Source: Mesaphorura yosii
Lineage: Eukaryota; Arthropoda; Collembola; Poduromorpha; Tullbergiidae
Length of the DNA stretch: 64,000 nt
Reading direction: 5' to 3'
Assembly (NCBI GenBank): GCA_009869945.1
Contig: WIXG01000201.1
Coordinates: 62,001-126,000 of the forward strand
Position numbers and translations under genes: made by a program. Shown here piece after piece: positions 52,201 through 64,000 of this stretch (positions within the stretch are counted from its first letter, which is position 1; every line of letters begins with the position of its first letter). A model generated the notes under the pieces. It searched no databases, had not been told where the DNA came from, and was given only the letters and a program-made list of their open reading frames with translations.

Positions 52201-54076
52201 GAGGCATGGAATACATAATTACTAATTAAATTAGACGCATCTTCTTGCATCTTCAATTTAGGACGCTTGCCTGTTTTCTCGGCTCGGCGAAAACAGCAAT
52301 CGACAATCAGCAAACAACCAGCAGCAATGAATAACAAATATTTATGCCTTGTCAGGACTCCGCGTCCACGCCGTTTGTCGGCGAACTGTCCCACATGCAC
52401 GTGTGCTGCGGTGTATATTGTGAATTAAACTACGTGTAAACAGGTCAAAGACTCATACATTTGAGCCGCAGCCACGTACAGGCCATGTATGCAAAGCAAT
52501 TAAAGGAGAATCCATTCAGACCGCAAAATTTGGCTTGTGTGTTTGTGTTCACAGTTGTGTTTCTCGTATTGATTATTTTGGCTTGAATAAAACAGCAACA
52601 GCTCAGTCAATTTGAGATTGAGCACAATTGCAAGCTTCTTCCGGTTTTGCATGCTGCCCTTTTAATTGCTTAGCTCCACTTTCTAACCGGGCTACTGGGA
52701 GTAAAAGGAATTTCATGTTTCTTATACGCGTGTTTCGGTAATGCATGCCGCATGCACATGCAGAGAGCGGCAATTAGCTGCAATATTACTAAATTGCTAG
52801 ATTGCTAGTGATGCACTCACAATTTTCGGGTTTTCGATTTCGAATTTTCATGTTTGCATACTATAGCGGTAATGGCCGACCGTATCGAATCAAATCGGAG
52901 ATCGATCGAGATCGAGAAATATTCTTTCTATCTGGAAGGCGAATGACGAAAGACGAAGAAGGAAAGGACAAAGAAGAATGAATGCGATTAATCTGTGCTG
53001 TGGCCAGGCCATGTGCAACCTCCACAAATGACATTAGTCAGGGTTCAAGAAGCTTGTATAAATTCAGTTAAGTATCACATTTCATCATAAACAAGATCTT
53101 CTCCAGCCTTCGCCACGCACTCGTCCACGCACGTTCACGTCAAATGCACGATGTGCTCAGATAAAAAGCGATAATCTTGGTCGAAAATTATTTCGATGTG
53201 TCTTCTGTCTCGCGCCACCAGCGCAGCGACTGCACGAATGTCATATGTCAACAGCGCAGCGAAGCATCAGCGTCAGTGCCCGCGCGATTCATTCATTAAG
53301 CGCGTTGTTGTAAGATTTCAGCAGCTCAGCTTCGTTTTAATGAACACAAAAGTTAAACACACAAGTTAATTTAATATTTTGACGTCTGCAGGCGCGGCTT
53401 AATTTATTTATATTCACCTTATTGCTCGTCACATCACTCATTACTGTGTTAATAACACGGGCTGGGCTTAAATTATGTGATTTTATTCCGACTCATAAAT
53501 TCTTCACATAAAACTCATGTTCGTGTTTGATAACTGAAATTGTATCTCATAAATTCGTGTCTTCATGATTCATGCATTCAGCGAATAATAGTCTCATATT
53601 TCATTTAATTAAGTTCGCATAATGCAAACAAATTAATGTAATTTGTGCCCACACTTTATTTGTGCCTTTGGAATTCCTGGCAATACGAATGGCAAGACAC
53701 GGCCTGGAGTATTACGTACACATGATTTTGACGTATGAAGAAGATTGCTCCTAAAATGCAAAGTGATAAAGATCACAACAGTAATGCAGTCGTTAATCTG
53801 CATGTCTGCCAGGTTCAAAATTGGACTGGTCCCTCACTGGGAAGTATAAAACTCACGTAAAAAGAATGTAACGTGAAAATGAGAAGACTTCCCGTCACGG
53901 CGAGCGGTGGTTGGAATCTCTGCCAAGTTTTCTTAATAATGCAACCAGCAACCGCAACGCTAACTCTAACGCTGAATATTGCTGCTGTCATTTCTATAGC
54001 TATTGCCTAATGATCTCCTAAGATGCCAGCTGAGCTACCGAGCCAGGCCAAACAAATCCAAGAATTGCCAAGTCGT

Positions 54077-54094
54077 GGCAATGGCAATGGCAAT
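54077..54094. repeat. Microsatellite (GGCAAT)3
   Basis: Three perfect hexanucleotide copies are present. Confidence 0.85.
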
Positions 54095-54195
54095 AATCAA
54101 GAAATATCAACCAAACACGTCCAACACCTTTCTGCCTGCTGTATTGAATTTCTATACTGTGCTGTGCAGTGCTTCTTTTCTTTCGCCAGACAACA

Positions 54196-54210
54196 CATCG
54201 CATCGCATCG
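54196..54210. repeat. Microsatellite (CATCG)3
   Basis: Three perfect pentanucleotide copies are present. Confidence 0.85.
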
Positions 54211-55103
54211 CCTTTTTATGGGCAAAAGTGCTGAGAGACAGACAAGAAGTCGAGAACCGCGAGCGGTTGGCTGGCCGGCCAGATGGTCGGTCATTCACAA
54301 CAATCGCATTTCCATGCACTGCGCTACGCCGTCCTGCACTCTTCTCACAGCAGTCACTCTAAACACAATACGGTAATTTATACCGTCTCACAATTGTTAT
54401 GTAAAGCGTCATACGCGCATGAAGAAGAATTTGTTCACCCGAAATTATGCTAAGCTGCCTGCTCCGCTTTGCTTTTGCTCTTTGCACTCTGGCTGGCGAT
54501 TGGCTACTTGTGTAGAAGACGCAAGACGCATGTTTTTACATTCGCACGCCGGATCAACAGCATCTCAATTTAAATTCCAGGCACCCAAAATGATATTCAT
54601 GAGTCGTCGTTGTTGTCTTCGTCGTCGTTATCGTTCGCCTGCTCGCTATCATGACTGATTGAAGAGTAGGCAACCTGCACATTAGAGAGTTTTTGTCCCT
54701 CAAATTTTAGCTCACAAATAGCTATATGCCAAATGTAAGAAAACTTTACATATGGCGGAAAAGTTGACATTTGGAAGTGTTTCAAAACGTAAGTTTTATA
54801 TGCTCACATAAGACATATGACTTTGGTGAACTTACTGAGACTGTGCTTGGTTCAATCCATTTAGACTCGCACAAACCAAGATTTTAAGTACAATCAAACT
54901 ACCGACGATCAATTACATTCAGTAAATGTAAATTAATAATGCTGGAAGCCTCCATTTTATACTTGCAACAAGATTTCGTGTCTTAAGTTCAAATTGTCAA
55001 ATGCCAAATGCTTAAACAAATGTGAAAAAACAAACTTCGAAGCAAAAACTCTTAATTTTATAATCAGCTCATTTACAGATGGCATTTAACATATATCCTA
55101 TCT

Positions 55104-55117
55104 GCAAATGCATTTGC
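55104..55117. promoter_or_regulatory. 14-bp palindrome resembling back-to-back POU half-sites
   Basis: GCAAATGCATTTGC equals its own reverse complement and contains TGCAAAT in both orientations (with flanking T). TGCAAAT is most of the octamer bound by POU proteins. Function is inferred only. Confidence 0.25.
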
Positions 55118-58100
55118 TATTTGTGAGTGCCAGAGTTGGTTGGGGAGAAACTCTCTGTTTTGTTTGTGGAGAACGTGAGCGATGAAAAAAGGGCGAAGAC
55201 GCATACACACTTAAATATTTGTCAAAGGTTACATAAATTTCCTTGTATGCTCATGGTCGTTGTCATTCATTCGCCTTCCTTTCAATCATGAAGCATGAAA
55301 CGCTCAGCATGGGAATCTCACACGACCACGCCGACAACCGACCGTCTCCTGGAATTTCTGCGATATTTCATTTTTACGCCACAAACAAGCACGCGGCATG
55401 ACGCGGCACTTGGCTTTTAGCATCTCATCGAAATAAACCATGCGCAGTCGGCAGTCTTCCAAAGTGTCCGGTGTACTTGGGCGGATTTAACGAATGCAGT
55501 AATGCTCTACATGTTTTAAAATTTCGTGGTTGTGGTTTGGTTTTACTGGATTGGATTGGCATTCAGTCTTTAATGCCTTGCCTTTAAACGCCATGGCGCA
55601 CACTTCAATTGAAATATGACACGGCTCGCAATCGGATGGATGACACATCGCAGGCAGGCTTTGATTAGATTTTATGCTGTCAGTGCATAAAACTTGTCAA
55701 TTACGATCTGAAATATTCCCTCGCTTCGATTCAGCCTTGGCGTTCATCGTGCGGAGCGAAGGAGGGCAAGCAAGCAGGAAATTAGTTGGCATCCTAATTT
55801 TGAAAATATTTTAATAATCTTTCGCCTCTGCCGCCGCTCATGTAATAATTACGGTTGTAAATGGCCCGACGAGACGACGGAGAGCACGCACACTCAACCA
55901 TGAGATTAAAAACGTCAAGTCGAAATGATGCTGATGACCTTTTCTCATCCACGAAATTTTAATGCACACGTCGCATTTTAATGCCACGAAATATGAACCA
56001 AAACTGTAGTACTACTTGCTGTACAGCGAGCAAAGAAGCAAGCGATTTCTGGAGTGTTCATTTCTCGTTCTCGCGCATAAAAGAAGCTTGAAATAGCATC
56101 TTCGAGAAGAAAAACAAAGCCAAAATACGTATACGTACAGAAAAGTTGGAGATCAAATTCTGATTAAACTCACTTCACACTGCACTCGGCAATAATCTGG
56201 CCAGGCTTGTTCCTTGCCTCGCCTTGGCTTGCCAATGATGATCGCAGCACTTTTAGAGGAGCAGGGCAGAGAAAAGTATCCAATATCCAAAGATAACTGT
56301 TTTCCTTCGTCAAAGATGCGAGTTTTTATGAACGCGTGTTTTTCGTTGCTACAAATTACCCAGCCAAAGATTAAAAGGGTAAAGGTTCTGCTGCTCCCAT
56401 CAACCTGCAATGCAATGCACTTGCACCAATTTCCCTGTTTCGTTTCAACGGAAACTCATATGTATTTTGAAAACACTTCACATTCAGACGATTTCAAGGC
56501 CCAGTAATTTGAAGTTTTATGTGTTTTTGATATTTTTGTTGTGTTTGGGAAATTTACGCGAGAATCGAGATTTCACATTCACTGCGTCTCATTTCGCTTT
56601 GAGTATTCGCTGTTAAGTATTGATTTACGAGGCTACAAACAACAGCGAACGAGTGTTGCTGCTGTTTGTCACGTCCAAATTTTTAAGGTTGCGTTGTTGA
56701 GTGTCGGTAAAAGTAAAATATTGGCTTTGGCCTGGCTAAATATAATTCGTGAAGCGAGCCGGAGTTTTGCCTCGCTCAGGCAGGCAGGGAAAGGATCGGG
56801 TTTCTTGACAGTGTGTGATCGAGAAGAGTACGAGCGCGTTAGTTTCGCCTTATTTCATTCTCTCGCCGGCTGGAGAATTCGTCTTCATCCTCGGCCAAAT
56901 CTGCAGTTTTCAGTTTGTGTTTCTGGATTCTTGGTTTTCTCAGTTTATGAGTTTTCCTTTCCAGAATTGAAGAATTTCAAATTTCGATGCACTTTTGACT
57001 CGTACTCCGGTTTTGTTGGTGCAAAAGTATCGGCTGCAGTCGCACGTGTGTTCGGTCACAGATTGTGTGTGCGTGGAAGGAATTTTCTTGACGCTGACTC
57101 CAAATGTTTGCATTCGTCTCACTTCACTCGTTCGCTTTGACCCTTTTCTCTTCTTCCTGCTCGGTGCATGACAATTGAACGGAGAACTTCCGCTTCTTGC
57201 CTTGCCTTGACTCGAACGGTACGATGGCTTGACTCAGAGTCCGAGTTTTTGCTGCGCCGAGTTTCTTTTCAGTTTTCAGTACCTGAAAAGAGAAGAGAGA
57301 TTACATTAGTCTTTTACTGCGTGGCCGTGTTTGGAGGATCTGCGACACTGCCCTGTGTTCACAGAACGGAAGACTTTTCTATCTTAAACCCTGCATCTTC
57401 CTGGCTTGCCTTGCCTGCATGATGAATGCAAACTTTGGACAAGCACGCAAGCTGCGAACAGCAACGAAGAATAATGGAATCATTCTCAACTAATTAATTC
57501 TCTCGCATTTAGATGTAACATGAATACTAAAACAGAGCGCGAACGCAGTTTCTTATGCATGGCAGTCTTTTCCTTGTTTGCAGCCCAAAAGAAAGATCTC
57601 ACGCATTACTCGAGCCATAAATGAATCATCGCCGCTTTGCCGTTTCTGATTTTCCGTGTTTTCCCAGTAAAACGGCCCGAATTCTTTCTCGTTCGTTCCA
57701 GCAAGCAAGCAAAAGCAGCTGAGCCTCATTCGAAGCCCTCCAACTGGGGCTGCTGGTTCATTGTGCCGTGCGAGGGGCAGAAGCAAAAGATATTAATGGC
57801 TAATTACATAAGTGCAGTGCAGCATAAATCGAAATGGATTTTCCAAAATGTTTTCTTCTCAAAATCGAGTGCGGCCGGGCCGTGCAAGCAAGCAAACATT
57901 TTGGGTTTTCGAGTTCGCATTGTAAAAATGTTTGTATTGCTTTGTTGTCTGCTGCGTTTCTTTACTTTTTAAGTTTTTACACGCAAATGCTGTTTATGTT
58001 CACTGCGCTTATTTTCAATAAATGGTGAATAATGTCTATGTGGCTCCTGTTTTCTCTCGCTCGGGTTCCTCCGTTCTTCGATTCTTGCTAATCATGTCAT

Positions 58101-61100
58101 GCTGATGAAAATGATACTGCTTGCTGGCGTGTAATGCGAGCACTTTTCCTAGACCAGACTTCAATTTTTTTACGTTCCGCGTATTCTCATCGCCGCCTTA
58201 ATGCCGGAAATTACTTTTTACTTTACCCGTCTTTCTTCTGCTTTTGCCGGTGCCTCCGCCAGAAAATTCTGTCTGACAACACCGCCAACCTTCATTCATT
58301 TTTCGCAGTTCTACTTTTGATATTTTATTTATTATTTCGGGTTTGCTTTTACTCTTTTAATCTTTCCATTGTCCTTGTTCTTGTTTCACTTTCCCCACCA
58401 AATTTTTATTATTTTCTGTCGAGCTTTCAACTTTTGAAATTGAGCAGGATGTTTAATCAATTCTTCTCCTAATCTCGTCGTTCTGTCCTGGATTAAACTT
58501 GCTTTGCCTTGCCCTGGGTTTTTAAATCGATTATATTTTTAGAAAACTGGAAAAAAATCAAGTTGGCAAGTTCTCGTGAGCCATAAACACATTTTTGCAG
58601 TGTTTACGAGAAGTTAGCAATTTCACCGTTTGATCTTCCCCAAATAGAAGTTCGCGAAATGTTTTTGCGACGCATAAAAACGACACCCTGACTTTTGCGT
58701 TTACGTTCTCATTGATTTCCCACTCGTACATTCACAGAGTAGAAGGAAAATTAATGCGTATTTACAAATTTACAAATACGATGCATTTAAGCTCTTAATT
58801 GTTCCTATTTGCAAATGCATGATGAAAAAATCTTAAATCACGTCAGACGCCTGGCTTAAACGTGACTCAACCTTCATAATTCCAATTGTGAGCAGATTTC
58901 CCGGGGGTGCAAATCAAATTAAAAGCAAGCACGCTGTATAAACATGTTCGTTTATGCAGTGTGTTTATTTTTGAAAACGTGCAAGTGTCAGGTAAATGAG
59001 ACTCGTGTCGTAATTTTTGACTTTTAATTTTGGAAAGGGCAATTACGCATAAAACATTGCATTTCAGCCGTGTGTACCTTTGCCACAAAATTATTAAAGT
59101 ACATAGGAAAGTCTGACGACGGAGGATCCAGTCTTTAGAAAAGTTGACAGACTGGTTTGCCAACCTTTCAAGTACGTACGCTCATAGCGGTTCTATTCGA
59201 GTCTCGTTCGTTTGATTTTTATCCTGCGATGTGATTTCCACGCTTTGCCATTGTCATTAAACTGCAGGACTGTTGCTCTGGTTGGCCAAGTTTTTAACTC
59301 TGCTTGGCAAAGGGCAATGTTTTGGTTGACATTGGGCGACTGAGCAAGTTGATCCTCGTCCCATTTCGCACAACGCACAAGTTTTGCAGGAAGTGCGCGT
59401 CTGCGGAGCCTGAAATAGGCCGAATTTCTATTGTCCACCGTCCATTCAACGTTATTCGCTTTTCGCCCGTTTAGACTCAAACTTTCTAATCAACGGCTGA
59501 GTATAACAGCGTCGCAGATTGAAAACAAAATTGATAATTGAATTCAATCTTAATTGACGCTGCGTTACGCTGTTGCGTGCATACTTGCGAAAAAAAGTCT
59601 CAAACAGAAGCTCTTGTGCGTGAGCTGGGCTGGCATTGTGTCGTGTTCTCTCAGCGGAATGGAAAGCACTGGCAAGTCGGAGGAGCAAATTTGCATCATC
59701 ATAATCAAGTTTGCATAAACTCACTTAGTTTCGTGTTCGTTAGAGTCTTCGTCTCGAGTCGCGTGTCGCAGCGCGAAAGAGCCGAGCCGAGCAGAGCAGA
59801 GAAGGTCAAAGTGGAAAGGTGATTGCCTGCCTACACGACGATCGAGCAGTGGCAACTCGGGGCAAAGAAAAACAAAGTGGAAAAGTTTACTCGTAATTTG
59901 ACAAAAGCAAAACCCGACAGAATCAATTAACACCATTTAAGGCTTTCGCTTGGAGTGAATGAAGGACAACTTAACAAATGTTTCCTCTCGACTCTTCGTT
60001 TCAAATTCTGCACAAGTGCGAGTCTCGAATTTCGAGTGCTTTCGAGCATTTTCTCAATTTTCTACTAGCGGTCGAGAAAGTTTACCGTGCCGTAACGCAT
60101 TTTGGATTGAATCAATTGCATCACAATTTCTACGTTCTAATTGGCTTTAAAGATCAGAGAGAAGATACAGGATATCAGTTCACCAATTAGCGCCGTTGAA
60201 CTTTCTCCGCTTTTCTTCCTCCTAATCCCTTTGTCTCAAATTTCTTGCGACGGCTCCCCTCAAAAGCAAGGCGAAGGTTACGGGTGAAAGAGCAGCAGTG
60301 CTTTGTTTTATTAACTTGCTAATCTTAATCTCTGGCCTGTTTACACAACAGCTTAGGCCTAATATTCGTGTTGTGTCGTTCCATTTAAAGCGCGACCGGC
60401 ACGCATACGTTTAGCGCTAAATTAACCAGAAGATGATAGCTTAAATTAAAAATTATTAAACAAAGTCTGTTCAAAGAAAGGAAGTCTGAAAGTCGTCTTT
60501 TGTATTACAAGCTTCTTCTGTTCTGTTCTGCGCTGTTCTTGCGAGCGAACATGCGTTTGCGTTTTCCTTACTTTTATTCAAGGCTGAACTTACCTTCAAG
60601 GAAAAAAGTTTTCCCTTCTCTTTTCTCTTAACTTGACTTGAAATTTATACTCTTTCGTCCGAAGATTAACAGATTGTCACCTTTGACTAAAAGTTGGCGC
60701 TGGCACGGGCAAAAACAAAGGCGAGCTCATTCGCAACTTTTGCACAAAAACCAGAAAATTAGACTAAAATCCACTCGATTCACTTTCACCGTTACGTCTT
60801 AATTTAAGCATGCGTGCACAATTTTTGTGTTTGATTCGGAAAATTAGCGATGCTGTCTCACTGACGCTTTATTGTTGCTCTCGCAGTAAATTGGCCTATG
60901 TATATCTCATTAATTGCTAGCGAAAAACTTCGCCGGAGCACAGGAGACTGATTCTACTTTTCACATTGAAAAATGCTTGCTGACTTCGAATTCCTGTGCG
61001 ATCAGTTCAGTAATTTTGCTGCACGGACTTTTCGTGTGGCCGTCGTGGCGTGGTGATGAACATGCGTTCGCTGCTCGACTGAAACTGAACTAAAATCATT

Positions 61101-62468
61101 CAAAGTTGCAAGTCTCAACTGAATCCAGCCACGACCAAGACTGCCTGCCTGCTTGCCAGCGGGTTCTTAATAACATTTTTGGCTCTACTCTGCGTGCTGT
61201 TTTGGGCCTCTGCAGCTGCAGCGTGGCGTGGCGTTGAGGGGTTCTTGAACGTGGTTTTTTCTCGCTCTCAGTTTTGCCACGCTTTTGCCGTGCCTGCATT
61301 GTAATTCTTCCCTGCACTGCACACTGCTTTGCTTCTTCATTACTGCTGTTATTAAACCAACCAAAACCACCACCGCTGCTTTCTTCCTTCTTAAGCCAAG
61401 CCAAGGCAGATGCCAAGGCAATGCAATGCGATTCATGAAAGTCAGCGATTATGCACAGAAAAAGTGCTTAAAATTAAAACGTGAAATCTATGCAGGCTAA
61501 ATTCGTGAAGAATGCACGTTTAATCGTTTAAGTAAAACAAAGCTGTGGCGCGTCTTGTAATAAATTCATTTCGGTGTCAATGAAACCAACTTGAAATGCA
61601 CGTGGACTTTGCGGAAACGAAGCGCCTGCACTTTTCCAGCAAAGAAAGTGAATGCGAAGAGAACAAGAGTGAAAGTGCGATTTTCATTATGTGAAGCGCG
61701 GAGACTGCGATTTGAACACATTTTACTCTGCAGTATGGTTATTTTGCTACTATTACGATTATGCGAACAATGCTGCTGCTGCTGCTATGTTGCTCGCTTC
61801 GCTGAATTTTCTGTGCTCATGCAACAGCAGCGGCGGCAACAGAAATGCATGTGAATTGAGGCTGGAAGACTTCACGTGTGAATTGTGAATTTGAACGAGC
61901 CTAGTGCATCTGCAATCTGGAAGTGCATGAATGCTTTCACCGGTGTATTTCGCGAAAATGGAACGAGTCTTACAAGACGTTGTACTATTTTGAAGTGCTC
62001 GCAATAAACGGTGAAGTGGAATTACACATGATGTCTAAATGGAGTCATTGTTTTTCGCCGCGCGCGCGCTGTTTCCAGGCATGCAAGGCTGACATGTCCC
62101 CGAAGTATTTGACCTTTTATTGGGATTAGTACTTTAATCCCGAACAAATAGGCCGTGAACATGGAGACAGAAGAAAAGAGAGTGCGTGTGCGTGGACGCG
62201 AACACCAAATGCCGAGTATTTGTATTTGTCAACAGTCAGTCATCGCCATCGCGAGGGAGACGAGCGAGCAGTGGTAGCAGAATTGCTCTCGGCTCTGCAC
62301 GCCCGAACCGACCGACCGAGTAGTTGATTGAGTAAACACAAGCGAACGGAGTGCAAAGAGAAAGTTAATGTGAAAAGAATTTAAAGACCTCTTCTCCGCT
62401 GGAACTCTGCGCATTGTTTATTCTGTAACATGTTTGTCACTCACTTATGAACTATTTCTCTGCTACCA

Positions 62469-62491
62469 GCACGGCACGGCACGGCACGGCA
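62469..62491. repeat. Microsatellite (GCACG)4GCA
   Basis: More than four perfect pentanucleotide units are present. Confidence 0.9.
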
Positions 62492-62590
62492 TAGCAATGT
62501 ACGGTAGAGCACGATCGGGCTTTCTCTGAAAACTTTCTCTTTAAGTGGATCAAACGCTCTAATTAAATTTCACTACAAAATACAAATAAG

Positions 62591-62640
62591 GACCAACGGC
62601 GGCGGCGGTAATATTGCACGGCTCACGTTGGTCGGACCAA
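62591..62640. repeat. Nested inverted repeats of GACCAA
   Basis: GACCAACG (62591-62598) is inverted as CGTTGGTC (62626-62633). TTGGTC (62628-62633) is inverted again immediately after as GACCAA (62635-62640). Confidence 0.6.
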
Positions 62641-62725
62641 TAATACGGCCCGATGATGAAACTAAATTGATGTGTAACTGACACTAACTAATTCATTTAC
62701 TCTGCCCGTGCATTACGAATCTGCC

Positions 62726-62782
62726 TATACGTATATATACATTGAATATGTGCATACATATAATATATACATATAGTACATG
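62726..62782. repeat. TA-rich low-complexity run
   Basis: Repeated TATA, ATAC and CATA units (GTATATATAC, ATACATATAATATATACATATAG) look like a degraded TA/CATA microsatellite. Confidence 0.7.
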
Positions 62783-62797
62783 TATTTATTATTGTGA

Positions 62798-62821
62798 GCT
62801 CCTTTGCTCCTTTGCTCCTTC
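62798..62821. repeat. Tandem octamer GCTCCTTT x3
   Basis: Two perfect copies are followed by a third copy with one change (GCTCCTTC). Confidence 0.85.
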
Positions 62822-63450
62822 GCTACTCCAAAACAAAGTTGAAAGCAATTCCATGCTGCAGAACTTTGCAAGAGTGTAGATTCAGATTCCAATTGCATTC
62901 ATCATCCAATTCAGCTCCAAACTAGCATGAAAGTTTTACATTTCGTTTGGTTCTCTGCTCTATTTGAAAAAAGCTGCTCGAGTCCTAATTATACCAATGC
63001 CGTTTGCTTTGAAAGATTTGAAGCACAAATCAAGAGTGCTGTTCTCGTTCTGGTTTAATTGCGTGGAGCATTATTGGCTAACTCCGCATTCTCTGCTCAT
63101 TCTGGTCGACTGTGTATTGAATGGCAATAGAAGCAGCAGTGACAAATCTGGCTTGACTGGTACTTGTAATTAGCGTGGGCTGTAAACAGTTTACAAGATT
63201 ACTGCATACGAAGAAACAGTGTCATTAGCATTATCTTTTTAAAACTCAAAACTCATCCCAGCAGAATCGCGATGGCATGTCACAATCATCGTGCCAGGAA
63301 GAAATTAGTAAACAACATTCTCAGTTCGCCTGTCTGCCGTTACCGCAAGCGCACGCGCATGCGTGGATGAAAGACTCTGTCAATCGACACGACGCGGATG
63401 CTGACTTCCGACGCCGACTTGGCGTGTCCTCTTTGGCGTGGCCCTCGTCG

Positions 63451-63469
63451 CTGCTCTGCTCTGCTCTGC
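63451..63469. repeat. Microsatellite (CTGCT)3CTGC, first copy
   Basis: This 19-base run is identical to the one at 63734-63752. Confidence 0.9.
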
Positions 63470-63733
63470 ATTGCCTCATCACATGTACGTAATTTTGCTA
63501 CGAGCTCACAAGTCGATTGAGTGTTTTATTGGTTGTGAAATGCGAATTATCACCTGGGATCATTACCTTTTGCTCAAGCTGAAAGTTTTTCGTGGTTGGT
63601 GGTGCGTGTATTTGAGGTCATAAAGAAGGTTCGCAGGTAGTATATTTTGGAAACCACAGCCAGGCCAGGCAGTGGACATTGATTCCCTAGCCCTTTGTCC
63701 AAAGAGCACGGTGGTTAAAATTTATTGTAAAAT

Positions 63734-63752
63734 CTGCTCTGCTCTGCTCTGC
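63734..63752. repeat. Microsatellite (CTGCT)3CTGC, second copy
   Basis: This 19-base run is identical to the one at 63451-63469, 283 bases upstream. Confidence 0.9.
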
Positions 63753-64000
63753 AGCCACAGCAGCAACTCATCTTGGAAGAGTGCTTTCGCATTTTCGTAA
63801 GAAGACAACAGCCACACAGTTCAACTGCCATAAACGCCATAAACCAACCCGTCGTGTCGTTTTCGTTCCACGTGCCGTGACTCGCGCGCTTCCTGAAATC
63901 CCACTTGCACTTCCATCCTCTCATTTTCCATTATTTCCTTGAGAAATCTAATAAATTGATTTTTATAGTGTCCTCCTGTCAACCTTCTCAAGTAGTTCGC

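Larger units (their letters stand above)
51747..64000. other. Stretch without a supportable gene
   Basis: The plus strand is noticeably T-rich from about 57900 to 58490. A 199-codon open frame at 56541-57140 has no recognisable domain. Short repeats occur at 54077, 54196, 62469, 62798, 63451 and 63734, and a TA-rich run at about 62726-62782. Palindromic TGCAAAT-type sites are at 55104-55117 and 58807-58816. Confidence 0.5.

Noticed and set aside
1-64000. tRNA, rRNA, snRNA and well-known microRNA genes
   Set aside because: I looked for tRNA B-box-like motifs, the U6 leader and several conserved arthropod microRNA seeds by eye and saw no credible match; a covariance-model scan would be decisive.

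Overview
The window looks like arthropod (probably insect or other pancrustacean) nuclear DNA. The one gene that can be read with confidence is a spliced, secreted astacin-family zinc metalloprotease with two C-terminal ShK domains. Its introns are all short (63-94 bases) with GT..AG ends. The rest is AT-leaning sequence that is not visibly depleted in CG dinucleotides and is dotted with very short tandem repeats and stops in every frame. The species cannot be named from this evidence. There is no bacterial-type gene packing, no rRNA, no recognisable tRNA, no CRISPR array and no recognisable transposon gene.

Layout. Positions 1-4222 hold nothing gene-like beyond short repeats. Positions 4223-5990, minus strand, hold the astacin/ShK gene: eight coding exons, complete from a signal-peptide ATG at 5990 to a TAG at 4265, with an AATAAA signal just after it. 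Reading every splice junction in phase gives a protein of about 395 residues: signal peptide, short propeptide, catalytic domain with HEFMHAAGFYHE and a Met-turn, acidic linker, ShK, ShK.

Positions 5991-40807 are a long stretch with no supportable gene. It contains microsatellites, purine/pyrimidine tracts, small hairpins and possible homeodomain-type sites. At 40808-41288 (plus strand) there is a weak candidate for a small two-exon gene of 92 codons. Its splice phase fits and its second exon is acidic, but I do not recognise the protein. The same frame stays open after its TAG as far as 41390. Positions 41391-64000 are again without a supportable gene. Two reading frames there (51468-51746 minus, hydrophobic N-terminal half; 56541-57140 plus, 199 codons) are flagged only as things to test.

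Function. Only one system can be inferred: an extracellular protease made as a secreted zymogen and tethered or targeted through ShK modules. The large surrounding spaces are either intergenic DNA or introns of a gene whose exons lie outside the window or are too short to recognise by eye.
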